64,000 nt of DNA from Desulfosarcina sp. BuS5 (GCF_028752835.1 NZ_CP087952.1:3532501-3596500), one strand, 5' to 3'. Positions 36,565 to 45,795 are shown, numbered from the stretch's first letter. Notes: a model not told the origin generated them from the sequence alone. Program-made: numbers and translations.

Positions 36565-37440
36565 TCAAGTAGCTGCTGTTTTTTTATTTCGCAGGATTTC
36601 AGAAAGGGCGGATGGTATATGATTTATGATCTCCGTAACCTGTGTAGCGGGTGTAGGCTTTGCATTATACCCTGCCAATCTGTTTACTTTTGCTGCCGTG
36701 ATTGCGGCATCCTTGATTTTCATTCCTGATTCGACAAACGCTGCAACAATCCCGGTAAGCGTATCCCCGGTTCCTCCAATAGCCTCCATGGACTCATTTA
36801 TATGGATCTTTACATTGGCAAGAATACCCTCATGGTCTGCCAGATAATCCTCTCTTCCCTTGACAAGGAGATACCTGGCTGCATTTTCATTCGCATATGC
36901 CCTGCTGATCAATTCGGACGCGCGGTTGTCTTCATGAAGGATAAAGCCCCTGGTATAAAAGGGATGTGGGGCTTTTTCATCTGCAAGAAAGGCCAGTTCC
37001 CCCATATCAGGAGTGAAAAGGTCATATGCTCCGGCCTGCCCGCTCATCTTGGCAGCATACATAAAACCTGCATCCGCTATTAAAATAGGCCTTTTTGACA
37101 TATCATCTATTGCAAAAAGAACCTTGTTATGCCAATCAACGTCCGGCTGGAGGTAATGAAAAACAATTGTAGTAATTTCAGCGCTGCCAATCTCTTTGAC
37201 AAGGGTTTGATAAATACGTCTGCTCCCTTTTCCCAGACCGATATCTCCTGCAAGACAGGCGAAGGGCAAGCTTTGCCCAAGAAATTCCGATGTCTTTACA
37301 GCAGCGGCAATCAAGGCAGCCGTCCCCCTGTTTACCGGGGCGGATCTATCCCGGATACGGATCATCTCATTTTCAAGAAAAACCTCACCTTTTACCATGG
37401 GAAAGGCAGTATCAGGAATAGTGCCTATCACCGCAAGCAT
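36565..37440 (-). CDS. NAD(P)H-hydrate dehydratase-like carbohydrate kinase (NnrD/YjeF-C type)
   Basis: The 291-residue protein is of the ribokinase-like fold. The C-terminal GGTGDTLTGIVAAFVESG is the ADP-dependent hydrate dehydratase signature; earlier come LIADAGFMYAAK and DLFTPDMGELAFLADE. The YjeF N-terminal epimerase half is absent. In the well-studied family the enzyme repairs hydrated NAD(P)H. It is the last gene of the porin-YedE-TusA-DUF3343 operon and overlaps the DUF3343 gene by 13 bases, so a role in that selenium unit is possible. Confidence 0.75.
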   Translation of the reverse strand: MLAVIGTIPDTAFPMVKGEVFLENEMIRIRDRSAPVNRGTAALIAAAVKTSEFLGQSLPFACLAGDIGLGKGSRRIYQTLVKEIGSAEITTIVFHYLQPDVDWHNKVLFAIDDMSKRPILIADAGFMYAAKMSGQAGAYDLFTPDMGELAFLADEKAPHPFYTRGFILHEDNRASELISRAYANENAARYLLVKGREDYLADHEGILANVKIHINESMEAIGGTGDTLTGIVAAFVESGMKIKDAAITAAKVNRLAGYNAKPTPATQVTEIINHIPSALSEILRNKKTAAT

Positions 37441-37982
37441 ATGCGTTTCATTTCCTCACAGGACAGTTGAAGCGCATAACCGCACAAGGTATGGCCGATT
37501 TCATTAGGGCTTGGAGCTCCTTGAAGGGATTTCCCCACCATTTCACAGGCAAGATAGGGAACATCCGGACAGCCGCCGCCCGAGACATTTACAATGGTGA
37601 GTGTTTCCTTATCAACGGTCAATTTCATGTTGGCAGCGCGGACCATCAGGTGCTTGCCGAAATCCTTTATCTGAAACAGGTCAACGGGCTTTAAGAGTGG
37701 GTTGTTAACAGGAACCACTTCTATTGGTGAAACATCTGCTTCTTTAAGTAACCGGAGTATGTTCAGTTCCTCGATCAAGGGAAATTCAATCACCAGGTCG
37801 CACCCCGTCCTGATCTCAGGCGGCGGCCCCACCACCTTGATCTGCCACCCATTTTTTTTCAAAATATTTTCAGCCCGGATTACCTCGCTGGTATTCTCAA
37901 AAACCAGGATTCCACGAACCTGGACGTGCTGTCCGCCAGTTGATTTTGAACGGCTGAGTCTGAAAAAATTTAGAAAGCCCAA
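37428..37982 (-). CDS. DUF3343 protein with extra C-terminal domain, selenium-associated
   Basis: The 184 residues begin with a DUF3343 domain (about 22-95): RGILVFENTSEVIRAENILK, GPPPEIRTGCDLVIEF. DUF3343 is a small domain often found beside or fused with TusA-like YedF proteins in selenium loci. A C-terminal part (about 100-184) contains NVSGGGCPDVPYLACEMVG and HTLCGYALQLSC, with four Cys that could bind metal or carry selenium. It starts four bases after the TusA-like gene and overlaps the next gene by 13 bases. Confidence 0.75.
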   Translation of the reverse strand: MGFLNFFRLSRSKSTGGQHVQVRGILVFENTSEVIRAENILKKNGWQIKVVGPPPEIRTGCDLVIEFPLIEELNILRLLKEADVSPIEVVPVNNPLLKPVDLFQIKDFGKHLMVRAANMKLTVDKETLTIVNVSGGGCPDVPYLACEMVGKSLQGAPSPNEIGHTLCGYALQLSCEEMKRICLR

Positions 37983-37986
37983 ATTT

Positions 37987-38205
37987 TTAATCCTTCATGA
38001 TGGTGATCCGATACCCATCATCCTCTTCTTTAATATCTTTTACCTGCCACCCCTGGTTTTCTGCGGCCCGTCCGACATTCTCCCTGGATGTATCCGTATC
38101 CACCAGGACAACGATCTCCCCTGAATTTTGTTTTTTGATTTCATCCATGGTTATAATTACAGGTTGGGGGCATGATAACCCTCGAGCATCAACGATTTTA
38201 CTCAT
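37987..38205 (-). CDS. TusA/YedF-type sulfurtransferase-like protein
   Basis: The 72-residue single TusA domain has the signature DARGLSCPQPVI, the Cys at position 12 being the persulfide (or selenide) carrier, and a C-terminal beta strand YRITIMKD. TusA-family proteins pass sulfur; those beside YedE, called YedF, are tied to selenium metabolism. It lies between the YedE transporter and the DUF3343 gene. The fusion of TusA with a DUF3343-like part found elsewhere is split into two genes here. Confidence 0.85.
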   Translation of the reverse strand: MSKIVDARGLSCPQPVIITMDEIKKQNSGEIVVLVDTDTSRENVGRAAENQGWQVKDIKEEDDGYRITIMKD

Positions 38206-38222
38206 TATTAAGTCCTCACTCG

Positions 38223-39338
38223 TTACGCAATCTTTTTTCTCATGGTAAAACCTATAAAAAGACAGACAATAAGTCCGATTATCACGGCTGCAATTCCATG
38301 CGGTCCTATTCCCTTTGGGGAACTTGCGAGACCAAAGTTATGGGAAAATCCTGCTCCGACAATCATGCCGAACACAAAGACCGCTGCGTCTCCATCTCCC
38401 TCTCCCGCAAGGAAAAGCTGGCGTCCGGGACACCCCCCTGCCAGAACAAAGGCCAGACCAGACAACACCATGCCGCCAAAGTTCCAGACCTGCATGGTAT
38501 GCGCCACCGGCTGGCCCGCAAATCCGGGATGGAACTGGCCGGCAATCAGGTTGGTTATAAAGGCAAAGACCAATAAAGCAATAAGCCCTGAAAAAAGATG
38601 GGCCTGCCGGAACAGCATAAGATCCCTGAATGCCCCCATGGTACAGAAACGGCTCCTTTGCGCCAGAAACCCTATGACAAGACCGGCTGCAAGGGATATG
38701 ATAAGGGGTGCATGATGCGCTCCCGGTCCTTTAGGACTGTAAAAAAGGATTCCGCTTTTGGCCTCGCCCTTTACCTGGGGAAAAATGAGCATGAGTGTCA
38801 AAAAACCCAACATGGTCAAGGGCATAAGCCATCCAACTGAAGCATATGTCCTGGCCGTGCGCCCCAAGTTATACCCGTTTTTAAGAAAAAGAGTACCTAT
38901 CCAGATGCCTGCAATGAGACCCGCCATGCCGAATATTGCATTTCCGTCACCAGCCGAAAGCCGCAGCAGGGCCCGCCATGGACAACCCAGGAAGACCAGG
39001 GCGCCTATCATGGCAAAGACTCCCAGTACAAATCTTACAACCGGAGCGGAACCTGTTCTGGATTTGAATTCCTTGAAGATATATGCTGCAATCAAAGAAC
39101 CAAGAACAAAACCTATGATTTCCGGGCGTATATATTGGACAACTGCCGCCCGGTGCAGTCCTGTTGCGCCTGCAATATCCCTCTCAAAACAGGCTACACA
39201 AATCCCCATATTTCCAGGGTTGCCAAGCTTTTGAAGGAGAGCTGCCAAGATACCGATCAAAGCCCCCACACTTATAATTCCATATATGCTGCTGAATATA
39301 TTTTTTATATGGCCCAAAAGTTCATCCTCCCTTCTCAT
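38223..39338 (-). CDS. yedE: YedE-family putative selenium transporter
   Basis: The 371-residue inner-membrane protein has about nine or ten hydrophobic segments. It has the YeeE/YedE twin pattern: GCPWRALLRLSAGDGNA in the first half and GGCPGRQLFLAGEGDGDA in the second, plus QRSRFCTMGAFRDL. YeeE is a thiosulfate importer. The variant found with YedF and SelD/SelA genes is annotated as a selenium-compound transporter; that assignment rests on genomic association. Here it stands next to TusA-like and DUF3343 genes, and selA is in the same region, supporting selenium use. Confidence 0.85.
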   Translation of the reverse strand: MRREDELLGHIKNIFSSIYGIISVGALIGILAALLQKLGNPGNMGICVACFERDIAGATGLHRAAVVQYIRPEIIGFVLGSLIAAYIFKEFKSRTGSAPVVRFVLGVFAMIGALVFLGCPWRALLRLSAGDGNAIFGMAGLIAGIWIGTLFLKNGYNLGRTARTYASVGWLMPLTMLGFLTLMLIFPQVKGEAKSGILFYSPKGPGAHHAPLIISLAAGLVIGFLAQRSRFCTMGAFRDLMLFRQAHLFSGLIALLVFAFITNLIAGQFHPGFAGQPVAHTMQVWNFGGMVLSGLAFVLAGGCPGRQLFLAGEGDGDAAVFVFGMIVGAGFSHNFGLASSPKGIGPHGIAAVIIGLIVCLFIGFTMRKKIA

Positions 39339-39353
39339 TTTTGAAAATGCAGT

Positions 39354-40751
39354 TTAAAAACCGGCAGCTACCTGCAAGGTAATCAGGTTCTGGTCGTCTC
39401 CACTGTAACTGTCGGCAGCATTGAAATCTTTCTTTTGATTGATCATGGTCCAGTCAAGAGTAATCTTGGCATTATGTCCTTTAAGAAAATAATTTAGACC
39501 AATGCTGGGAAAGGAGGTATCCGGACGATGCTCGACATTCAGCCGCTCGTAACGAAAATAGGGCTGGAGCCTTCCAGGGCCGATATTGCCCGGCAAAAGA
39601 TAGCCTCCCTGGATATAATAGATCTGCGCGTCGTCTCCCTCTGCGAGCCAGCTATATTTTAATTCCTGGGTTACATTTTTTTCATCAATATATGCGGCTT
39701 CCGCAGTTATAGCTCCGCATCCCACCGGATGATCAAAAAAGAGATCTATTGTCCAGCCGAGGTTGTTCTGATCTTTCTTATCATCCAGTGTAAGGTCTTT
39801 CTGGTAATCACAGCCGCCGCCTATCGCCAGGACCTTCTTTTTCCCCAGGTAGGTACCCTTGTTGAACCAGGATGTCTCGGGTTCAAGGAGATTAAATGAT
39901 ACCCTGCCTGCATATCTCAGGCTATCATCCGGGTTGTCATCGTTTTCAACACCCTCTGATATGCCAAGTCTGTACTGTAATTTTCCATTCAAGGGATTTC
40001 CCCAAAAGACTATTCCATCGTCCCTGCCTACTTTGCTTGTAAAGAACGGGGCTCCTCTTATACCTCCCTGGGTAAATGGAAGATCCAGCGTGAGAAGGGC
40101 AAAGGTCGATTCGGTTCCAAAAGATCTGGTAAAAGGGATATACATTCTTCCCATCTGTACTTTAAAGGCTTCGTCAAAATTATAGTAGATCCAGGCGTCT
40201 CTTACGGCTATTCCAGATCCTAAACCCATGCCGGAATTATTCAAGCCGTCCTGTCCGATTCTGTCAGCAGCAATATGGCCGAAAAAACCGAGGTTCGGAA
40301 TTACCTCTCCCTTTAATGAAAAATAAAACCTGCGGAACATAAAATCATGTAAATCTTTATCGCCGTCCTTCGTGCCGTCTTCAACAAACTGATACCAGGA
40401 CTGGGTTTTCAAGCCTAACTTCAGCTTATGATCTGTTACCAAACCGGAAATCCCGCTCAAAATTTGTTCATTTTTTTCCAGCTTGTTTTCCAGGTTGCCG
40501 ACACTCTGTTTAAGTTCTCCAACCTCTTTAACTTTTTCCGCTTGTTGTTTATTTTCCTTTTCAAGCGCCTCGATTCTTTTTTTGAGTTCATCAAGCTCTA
40601 TGTTTTTCATCTCTTCTATCTGTTGCAACCTGATTTTTAATAACTCAATTTCCGAACTTTTTTCAGCGGCAAAAGTGGGAATGCACAATGTATTGATTAT
40701 AATGAATAACAGAAATAATAAAACAAATGAATTACATAAAACTCGTTTCAA
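39354..40751 (-). CDS. Outer-membrane porin (phosphate-selective porin O/P type)
   Basis: The 465 residues comprise a signal peptide (about 1-28, ending FAAEK), a coiled-coil stretch (about 32-90, with heptad Leu/Ile) and a beta-barrel (about 105-465) ending in Phe (VAAGF), the usual outer-membrane sorting residue. GRMYIPFTRSFG and FKVQMGRMYIP are typical of OprO/OprP-like porins. It is the first gene of the operon with YedE, 15 bases upstream of it. An inference is that the porin admits selenium oxyanions; a porin-like protein has been reported to be needed for selenite uptake in Geobacter. Confidence 0.8.
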   Translation of the reverse strand: MKRVLCNSFVLLFLLFIIINTLCIPTFAAEKSSEIELLKIRLQQIEEMKNIELDELKKRIEALEKENKQQAEKVKEVGELKQSVGNLENKLEKNEQILSGISGLVTDHKLKLGLKTQSWYQFVEDGTKDGDKDLHDFMFRRFYFSLKGEVIPNLGFFGHIAADRIGQDGLNNSGMGLGSGIAVRDAWIYYNFDEAFKVQMGRMYIPFTRSFGTESTFALLTLDLPFTQGGIRGAPFFTSKVGRDDGIVFWGNPLNGKLQYRLGISEGVENDDNPDDSLRYAGRVSFNLLEPETSWFNKGTYLGKKKVLAIGGGCDYQKDLTLDDKKDQNNLGWTIDLFFDHPVGCGAITAEAAYIDEKNVTQELKYSWLAEGDDAQIYYIQGGYLLPGNIGPGRLQPYFRYERLNVEHRPDTSFPSIGLNYFLKGHNAKITLDWTMINQKKDFNAADSYSGDDQNLITLQVAAGF

Positions 40752-41081
40752 ATTTTTTCCTCCTGAAAATAATTTAAATTTATGATAAGGGGTCGCTCAA
40801 AAATTGGCGGCCCGGGCAAATAAGTCCGGCAAAGCAATCCCATGCGCACGAGATTGCTTTCCATCGCAATGACAAGATACTTTTTGATTTAAGTATGAAA
40901 AATAAGGAAGGTGGAATATAAAACGGAATTTACGATTTGTAAAGATTGAAATAACGATAGTAAGGCCGGTTTTAATAGGAAAAATCTATTGTCGTGTCAT
41001 TTATCAATTGTTTGATATTATGGTAAAACAATGTAAAAAGTAAATCTGCGTGAGCGTCTGAAAAATATATATGATATTTTA
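40752..41081. other. 330-bp gap upstream of the porin operon
   Basis: No gene was seen. GCAATC (40834-40839) and GATTGC (40852-40857) form a small inverted repeat, followed by ATTGC and GCAAT, resembling intergenic REP-like sequence. The words AAATAAGTCCGGCAAA here and near 23,657 are shared, hinting at a second dispersed repeat family. The porin promoter should lie here too, but no clear -35/-10 pair was found. Confidence 0.4.
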
Positions 41082-43232
41082 TCAGCAGTTTTTTGCAAGG
41101 GCACACTCAGGGTCCGGTTCTGATAAAATAATTCGTACATCCGCAACCGTAACTCCCTGTCCATCTTCATGTACAAGCAGAGGGTTTATATCAAGTTCCC
41201 GTATCTCGGGGTTATCCAATACAAGATCGGAAAGGCTGACAATCATTTGCTGAAGCGCTTCAATATCAGCTTTGGGGGTGCCCCTGAAGCCATCAAGCAT
41301 GGGAAAAACTTTTACGCTTTTTACCATAGTTCGGGCGTTATTCCTGCCAATAGGGGCTATCCTGAAGACGACATCCTTGAATATTTCAACAAATATTCCA
41401 CCCATTCCGAACATGATAAGCGGACCGAAAACCGGGTACCTGTTCATTCCAAGAATCACTTCATGTCCCGGCCGGGCCATTTCCTGTACAAGCACGCCAT
41501 CGATTGCCGCATCAGGATTAAACGCATTTGCACTTTTAACAATATCCCTGAAGGCTCTCCTTGCTTCATCTTCATTTTTCAGACCGACTTTTACTCCCCC
41601 GGCATCAGATTTATGGATTATCTGTGGAGAGACTATTTTCATAACAACCGGATAACCTATACGATCCGCTGTTTTTGCAGCTTCTTCTTCATCTTTGGCC
41701 AGGATTGTGGTTAGTGTAGTAAAGCCATAGCTTTTTAAAACTTCCAGGCCATCCAGCTCTCCAAGATACATCTGTTTTCTATTAAAGCAGCCTTTAATAA
41801 TTTCCCCGGCCTTTTCTTTAGCATGTTTAAACTCATACTGCGCAAGGATTTGCCTGTTCAGCCATTTGGAACGGGTGTTTAAAATTCCAAGGGCTTTGGC
41901 TGCATTTTCCGGAAAAGTGTAGGTGGGGATATGATGCTGCTGCAATATTTTAACTCCTGCCGAAACATCAAATATTCCCATAAAACTGCATACAACCGGC
42001 TTTGAAGTACGCTTTGCAATTTTAACAACAGCTTCTGCAGTTCCCGTGACATCCGTCATGGACTGGGGAGTAAGAATAACCATGGCGCCGTCAACATTTT
42101 CATCCTTTATGACCGCATCAAGCGCCTTTTCATATCTTTCCATTGATGCATCACCGATAACGTCTATTGGGTTATGAGTGTTTGCAGTTGCCGGGAGATG
42201 GCTTTTAAGTGCATTGACAGTTTCCTTCCCCAGCTTTGCCAGTTTAAGTCCTGCTGATTCTGTCATATCCGTGGCAACAATACCGGGGCCTCCTGCATTG
42301 GTTACAATTGCTATACTGTTGCTGCGTGGAATTTTTTTTGGAATAAAAGCTTCAGCATAATCAAAAAGCTCGTTTACTGTATCCACCCGGATAATTCCCG
42401 CTTCTTCAAAAATGGCATCATATACAGCCTCCGTCCCGGCTATTGCGCCGGTATGGGATGATGCGGCGGCTGCTCCGGCAGATGTTTTTCCGGATTTTAT
42501 AACAAGGATAGGAGTAGGGTTATTTCCGGAAGTTATTTCTTTGATTTCATCGATAAACTCCTGACCGCAAAGCCTCAGCTCTTCTATATACATCATTATT
42601 ACATCAGTGTCAGGATCATTATGATAGTATCTCAAAAGATCAAATTCATCCACATCGGCCTTGTTGCCGATTGATATAAATTTGGAAAATCCAAACCCTC
42701 TGTCGTCGGCAAAATCCAGAACAGCCGTGCATAAAGCGCCGCTTTGGGAAATAAAAGATATATTTCCGACGGCAGGCATTCTCGCAGCAAAACTTGCATT
42801 CATCCTGATTGATGAATGGGGATTAATAACACCCAGGCAGTTTGGGCCCACAAGGCGTATACCTGCCGCCCTGCACATAGCGGCAATCCTGTTTTCTATT
42901 TCAAGGCCTTCCTTTCCAACCTCACGAAATCCGGCAGAGACAACCACTATTCCTTTTACGCCTTTTTTAATGCAGTCTTCCACAGCCTTTATGATCAGTT
43001 TTGGAGGAATAATCAGCATTGCAAGATCAACCTTGTCTTCTATATTCAGCAGACCGGGCAGTGCTTTTACGCACAAAATTGATTTTGCTTTCGGGTTTAC
43101 AGGATAAAGGGTGCCGGTGTAACCTCCCCAAAGGATATTTTTGAAAATATCATGACCGACCTTTCCCGGTTTGGATGACGCCCCCACAACAGCTACAGAC
43201 TCAGGTGAAAAAATCGCATCAAGATTATTCAT
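41082..43232 (-). CDS. Acetate--CoA ligase (ADP-forming), fused alpha and beta subunits
   Basis: The 716-residue enzyme makes acetate (or another acid) and ATP from acyl-CoA, ADP and phosphate, or the reverse. Domains in order are: CoA-binding Rossmann (about 3-130: SVAVVGASSKPGKVGHDIF), two succinyl-CoA-ligase-like domains with the phosphohistidine in SSHTGAIAGT, and a C-terminal ATP-grasp domain (about 490-700: GYPVVMKIVSPQIIHKSDAG). This single-polypeptide form is common in anaerobes for substrate-level phosphorylation. It ends TGC TGA TAA, a double stop. The downstream 34 bases separate it from the DVU0772-like gene, transcribed in the same direction. Confidence 0.9.
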   Translation of the reverse strand: MNNLDAIFSPESVAVVGASSKPGKVGHDIFKNILWGGYTGTLYPVNPKAKSILCVKALPGLLNIEDKVDLAMLIIPPKLIIKAVEDCIKKGVKGIVVVSAGFREVGKEGLEIENRIAAMCRAAGIRLVGPNCLGVINPHSSIRMNASFAARMPAVGNISFISQSGALCTAVLDFADDRGFGFSKFISIGNKADVDEFDLLRYYHNDPDTDVIMMYIEELRLCGQEFIDEIKEITSGNNPTPILVIKSGKTSAGAAAASSHTGAIAGTEAVYDAIFEEAGIIRVDTVNELFDYAEAFIPKKIPRSNSIAIVTNAGGPGIVATDMTESAGLKLAKLGKETVNALKSHLPATANTHNPIDVIGDASMERYEKALDAVIKDENVDGAMVILTPQSMTDVTGTAEAVVKIAKRTSKPVVCSFMGIFDVSAGVKILQQHHIPTYTFPENAAKALGILNTRSKWLNRQILAQYEFKHAKEKAGEIIKGCFNRKQMYLGELDGLEVLKSYGFTTLTTILAKDEEEAAKTADRIGYPVVMKIVSPQIIHKSDAGGVKVGLKNEDEARRAFRDIVKSANAFNPDAAIDGVLVQEMARPGHEVILGMNRYPVFGPLIMFGMGGIFVEIFKDVVFRIAPIGRNNARTMVKSVKVFPMLDGFRGTPKADIEALQQMIVSLSDLVLDNPEIRELDINPLLVHEDGQGVTVADVRIILSEPDPECALAKNC

Positions 43233-43266
43233 TTTAAATTTCCTTTAAAATAATATTCATTTTTTA

Positions 43267-43629
43267 TTATATACGTCCAAGTTCCTTTTGTAACCACTTT
43301 TTCACATATCCTTCAAGCGAATAAACACCTTTAAGTCGTCCATTGCTGCCCAGAAATTTTTTTTTGATATCTTCAGGCATTTCAAACTCGGCCAGCTCTT
43401 CAGCCTCCTCTGAATTTCTTTTTATTAAAAAAATTTTCGGTGTTTCCTTCCATGTATTTACCACAAAATAATGTGAAACATCATTTTTTGAACGAACCGG
43501 GTACTTATTCCCGGTCCAGCTATTATTGCCCCATTCAAGATAAAGTCTTACCGCCTCTTCGGGAGTCATTTCCCAGTCTATTTCATTAATAAGATTTCTA
43601 TCCTTTTTTAAATCTTTAAATTGTAACAT
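43267..43629 (-). CDS. DVU0772-family protein, function unknown
   Basis: The 120-residue soluble protein with INEIDWEMTPEEAVRLYLEW, VRSKNDVSHYFVVNTW and FLIKRNSEEAEELAEFEMP resembles the Desulfovibrio family represented by DVU0772. The family name is recalled, not searched. It seems restricted to sulfate-reducing and related Desulfobacterota, which supports the host assignment. No catalytic motif is obvious. It lies upstream of the acetate-CoA ligase gene on the same strand. Confidence 0.65.
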   Translation of the reverse strand: MLQFKDLKKDRNLINEIDWEMTPEEAVRLYLEWGNNSWTGNKYPVRSKNDVSHYFVVNTWKETPKIFLIKRNSEEAEELAEFEMPEDIKKKFLGSNGRLKGVYSLEGYVKKWLQKELGRI

Positions 43630-43883
43630 ATCTGCCCCCTTATATTAATTTATTTTTTCACCTTTTCACACAAAAATATGGCAAAGTCTATGCCACCTTG
43701 ACGGATATGCCCGCCTCTACGCATGACGTACTGAATTTATACGGTTTGTCTTAAACGCAGCAACTTTAATGAACTTATCACTATTATTTTAAATTGATTC
43801 ATGATACGAATTTGTAACATATCTGATTTAGTACTTTTTAAAGGGTCCCGGAGTATCAAGTTCAGGTTCTGCATATTTCAAAA

Positions 43884-44870
43884 ATGACAAAAACTGCAGC
43901 GGAAAAACTAAAAGGCTTTTATAAACAATTTTCAGGCAAAGATCGCGTTCTTATTCTTATCAATGCCGATCCTGATGCCATTGCAAGCGCAATGGCTGTC
44001 AAAAGGCTGCTATGGCGGAAAGTCTCGGAAGTTACCATAACCAATATCAACGTGATTAAGCGTCCTGATAATATTTTGTTGGTGAGGATTTTAGGCCTGG
44101 ATTTAATCAATTTTCATAAAATTCATTTAAGCGAATTTGATCGTTTTGTGATTGTGGATTCACAGCCTGAGCACAATGAGAGTTTCCGCCAGGTCAAACC
44201 GGATGTTGTAATTGATCATCACCCGGTTTCCTCCAGCGGGATCAATTTTTCAGATATTCGGCCTGAATACGGCGCAACTGCAACAATTATGGTTGAATAT
44301 TTAAAGGCGGCCAAGATAACCCCTTCTGCCAAGCTTGCCACAGGCCTCTATTATGCCATTAAAACAGATACAAATAATTTTGTTCGTAAAACCATAATTG
44401 AAGACATACGTGCGTTTCAGTTTTTGTACCAACATGCCAACCTTCATATGGCTACAAGAATCGAACAGGCGGATATAAAACCTGAATTTCTTAAATACTT
44501 TTCAAAAGCCCTGGAGCATAAAGTAATTAAAAAAAGAAAGGTTTTTGCGCATCTTGGCAAAGTGATAAATCCCGACGTCTGTGTGCTTATAGCTGACTTT
44601 TTCATGAGAGTAAGTTCGGTGAGCTGGAGCATTGTTTCCGGTATTTATAATAAAAAGCTGGTTGTCATTTTCAGAAATGACGGCTTTGGCAGGGATGCTG
44701 GTCATACAGCTCAAAAAGCTTTCGGAGATATGGGGCCGGCCGGCGGACATAAGAGTATGGCCCGTGCTGAAATCCGGTTTAGTGATATAAAAATTGATAC
44801 CAGCCCGGAGACAGAAATCCAGGAAAAAGAAATATTAAAATGGATAATAAAAAAAATTTTAAAAACATGA
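43884..44870 (+). CDS. DHH-family phosphoesterase (NrnA/RecJ-like)
   Basis: The 328 residues show the DHH superfamily motifs: LILINADPDAIASAMA (motif I) near 27-42, FVIVDSQPE (motif II) near 88-96, VIDHHPV (motif III, the DHH signature) near 109-115, and a later DT pair in IKTDTNN near 158-164. The DHHA1 domain follows, with the substrate-binding GGHKSMARAEI. Related proteins degrade nanoRNA, pAp or cyclic dinucleotides. The middle region is somewhat unusual, so the exact substrate is unclear. It is monocistronic. Confidence 0.85.
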   Translation: MTKTAAEKLKGFYKQFSGKDRVLILINADPDAIASAMAVKRLLWRKVSEVTITNINVIKRPDNILLVRILGLDLINFHKIHLSEFDRFVIVDSQPEHNESFRQVKPDVVIDHHPVSSSGINFSDIRPEYGATATIMVEYLKAAKITPSAKLATGLYYAIKTDTNNFVRKTIIEDIRAFQFLYQHANLHMATRIEQADIKPEFLKYFSKALEHKVIKKRKVFAHLGKVINPDVCVLIADFFMRVSSVSWSIVSGIYNKKLVVIFRNDGFGRDAGHTAQKAFGDMGPAGGHKSMARAEIRFSDIKIDTSPETEIQEKEILKWIIKKILKT

Positions 44871-45175
44871 AACTATTTAAATCAATATTCATAAGAAGTT
44901 AGTAATTTTTGATTGTTGCGTACTGTATTGTGAGACAGAAGTGTCTCTTGCGGCATTTATGATACATGCGCTTCTTAAATCACCTCTGCTTATTCGCAAA
45001 ATAAATTTCCCCGACTACTCCTCGTGCAAACTATAACCGTGCAGATATACATGGTATTATTCAGTAGCATGAAAAAATAACAGGTATATACAGCATAATA
45101 AAATTTCATGGCACATTTCTTGATGTTATGAGCAATAACACAAAAAATAACAATTTTTTAAAAAGGAGAATTCCC
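44871..45175. other. 305-bp gap with possible promoter for the oxygen-defence operon
   Basis: No gene was found. TGGCACATTTCTTGAT at 45109-45124 resembles a sigma-54 promoter (TGGCAC-N5-TTGCA), but the conserved GC at -12 is GA here, so support is weak. It lies about 52 bases ahead of the operon's first ATG. Confidence 0.25.
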
Positions 45176-45265
45176 ATGAAAATCAATATTGAAAAAAATC
45201 TTGTTGAATTCACACCTGAAAATGAAGATGAAACAAAAAAAATTGAAGCGCTATGCATACTTTGA
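45176..45265 (+). CDS. Small ORF with in-frame TGA, possibly decayed
   Basis: After a strong AAAAAGGAG the frame encodes MKINIEKNLVEFTPENED and continues TKKIEALCIL before TGA at 45263-45265. Read-through would add only 11 codons to a TAA at 45299. Related-looking small proteins in deltas have about 60 residues, so this copy is probably truncated or frame-shifted. A Sec read-through was considered, but no convincing SECIS hairpin follows. It lies 37 bases upstream of the ferritin-like gene. Confidence 0.45.
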   Translation: MKINIEKNLVEFTPENEDETKKIEALCIL

Positions 45266-45302
45266 GCTGCCTGGCGTAAACTATTAATCAGGGAGAGGTA
45301 AA

Positions 45303-45782
45303 ATGGGATACGATTTTAACATGGACGAAATATTTGAAATGGCTGAACAGATCGAAAAAAACGGCGCTAAATTCTATAGAAAGGCTGCTGAAGAAATCGC
45401 AGAGTCTTCAAACAAAGATCTTCTTCTCGATCTTGCCCAAATGGAAGATCAGCATCAAAAAACCTTCGCGTCTCTAAGAACTCAGCTTTCGAAAGATGAA
45501 AATGCGCCGACCGTCTTTGATCCTGACGGCGAAGCCGCTCTTTATCTTCGTGCCTTGGCGGATATACGGATATTTTTCGAAAAGGAGATCGACGTTACAT
45601 CCATGGAAAAAATACTGAAGGAAGCCCTGTTAGCCGAGAAAGACTCTATAGTATTTTATCTTGGAATGAAGGATCTTGTTCCGGATGACCTTGGAAAAGA
45701 AAAGATTGATCAGATTATTAAAGAGGAAATGGCACACATAAAACTACTCAGCAACAAGCTTGTTGCTTTAAAACAACAATAA
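45303..45782 (+). CDS. Ferritin-like / rubrerythrin-type diiron protein
   Basis: The 159-residue four-helix protein has Glu and ExxH motifs of the ferritin-like fold: EMAEQIEKNGAKFYRKAAEE near 11-30, MEDQHQKTF near 48-56 and EEMAHIKLLSN near 141-151. The C-terminal rubredoxin domain of classical rubrerythrin is absent; a separate rubredoxin is encoded downstream. It likely reduces peroxide or stores iron. GGGAGAGG lies six bases upstream. It heads the run ferritin-like, flavodoxin, rubredoxin. Confidence 0.85.
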   Translation: MGYDFNMDEIFEMAEQIEKNGAKFYRKAAEEIAESSNKDLLLDLAQMEDQHQKTFASLRTQLSKDENAPTVFDPDGEAALYLRALADIRIFFEKEIDVTSMEKILKEALLAEKDSIVFYLGMKDLVPDDLGKEKIDQIIKEEMAHIKLLSNKLVALKQQ

Positions 45783-45795
45783 AGGAGAATACGGA

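Noticed and set aside
38242-38715. Long + strand frames opposite the YedE gene
   Set aside because: Shadows of a GC-rich membrane-protein gene; no start signals, and the minus-strand product matches a known family throughout.
45263-45301. SECIS hairpin after the TGA of the small ORF
   Set aside because: Only four consecutive pairs (CCTG/CAGG), large loop and no suitably placed GGU.
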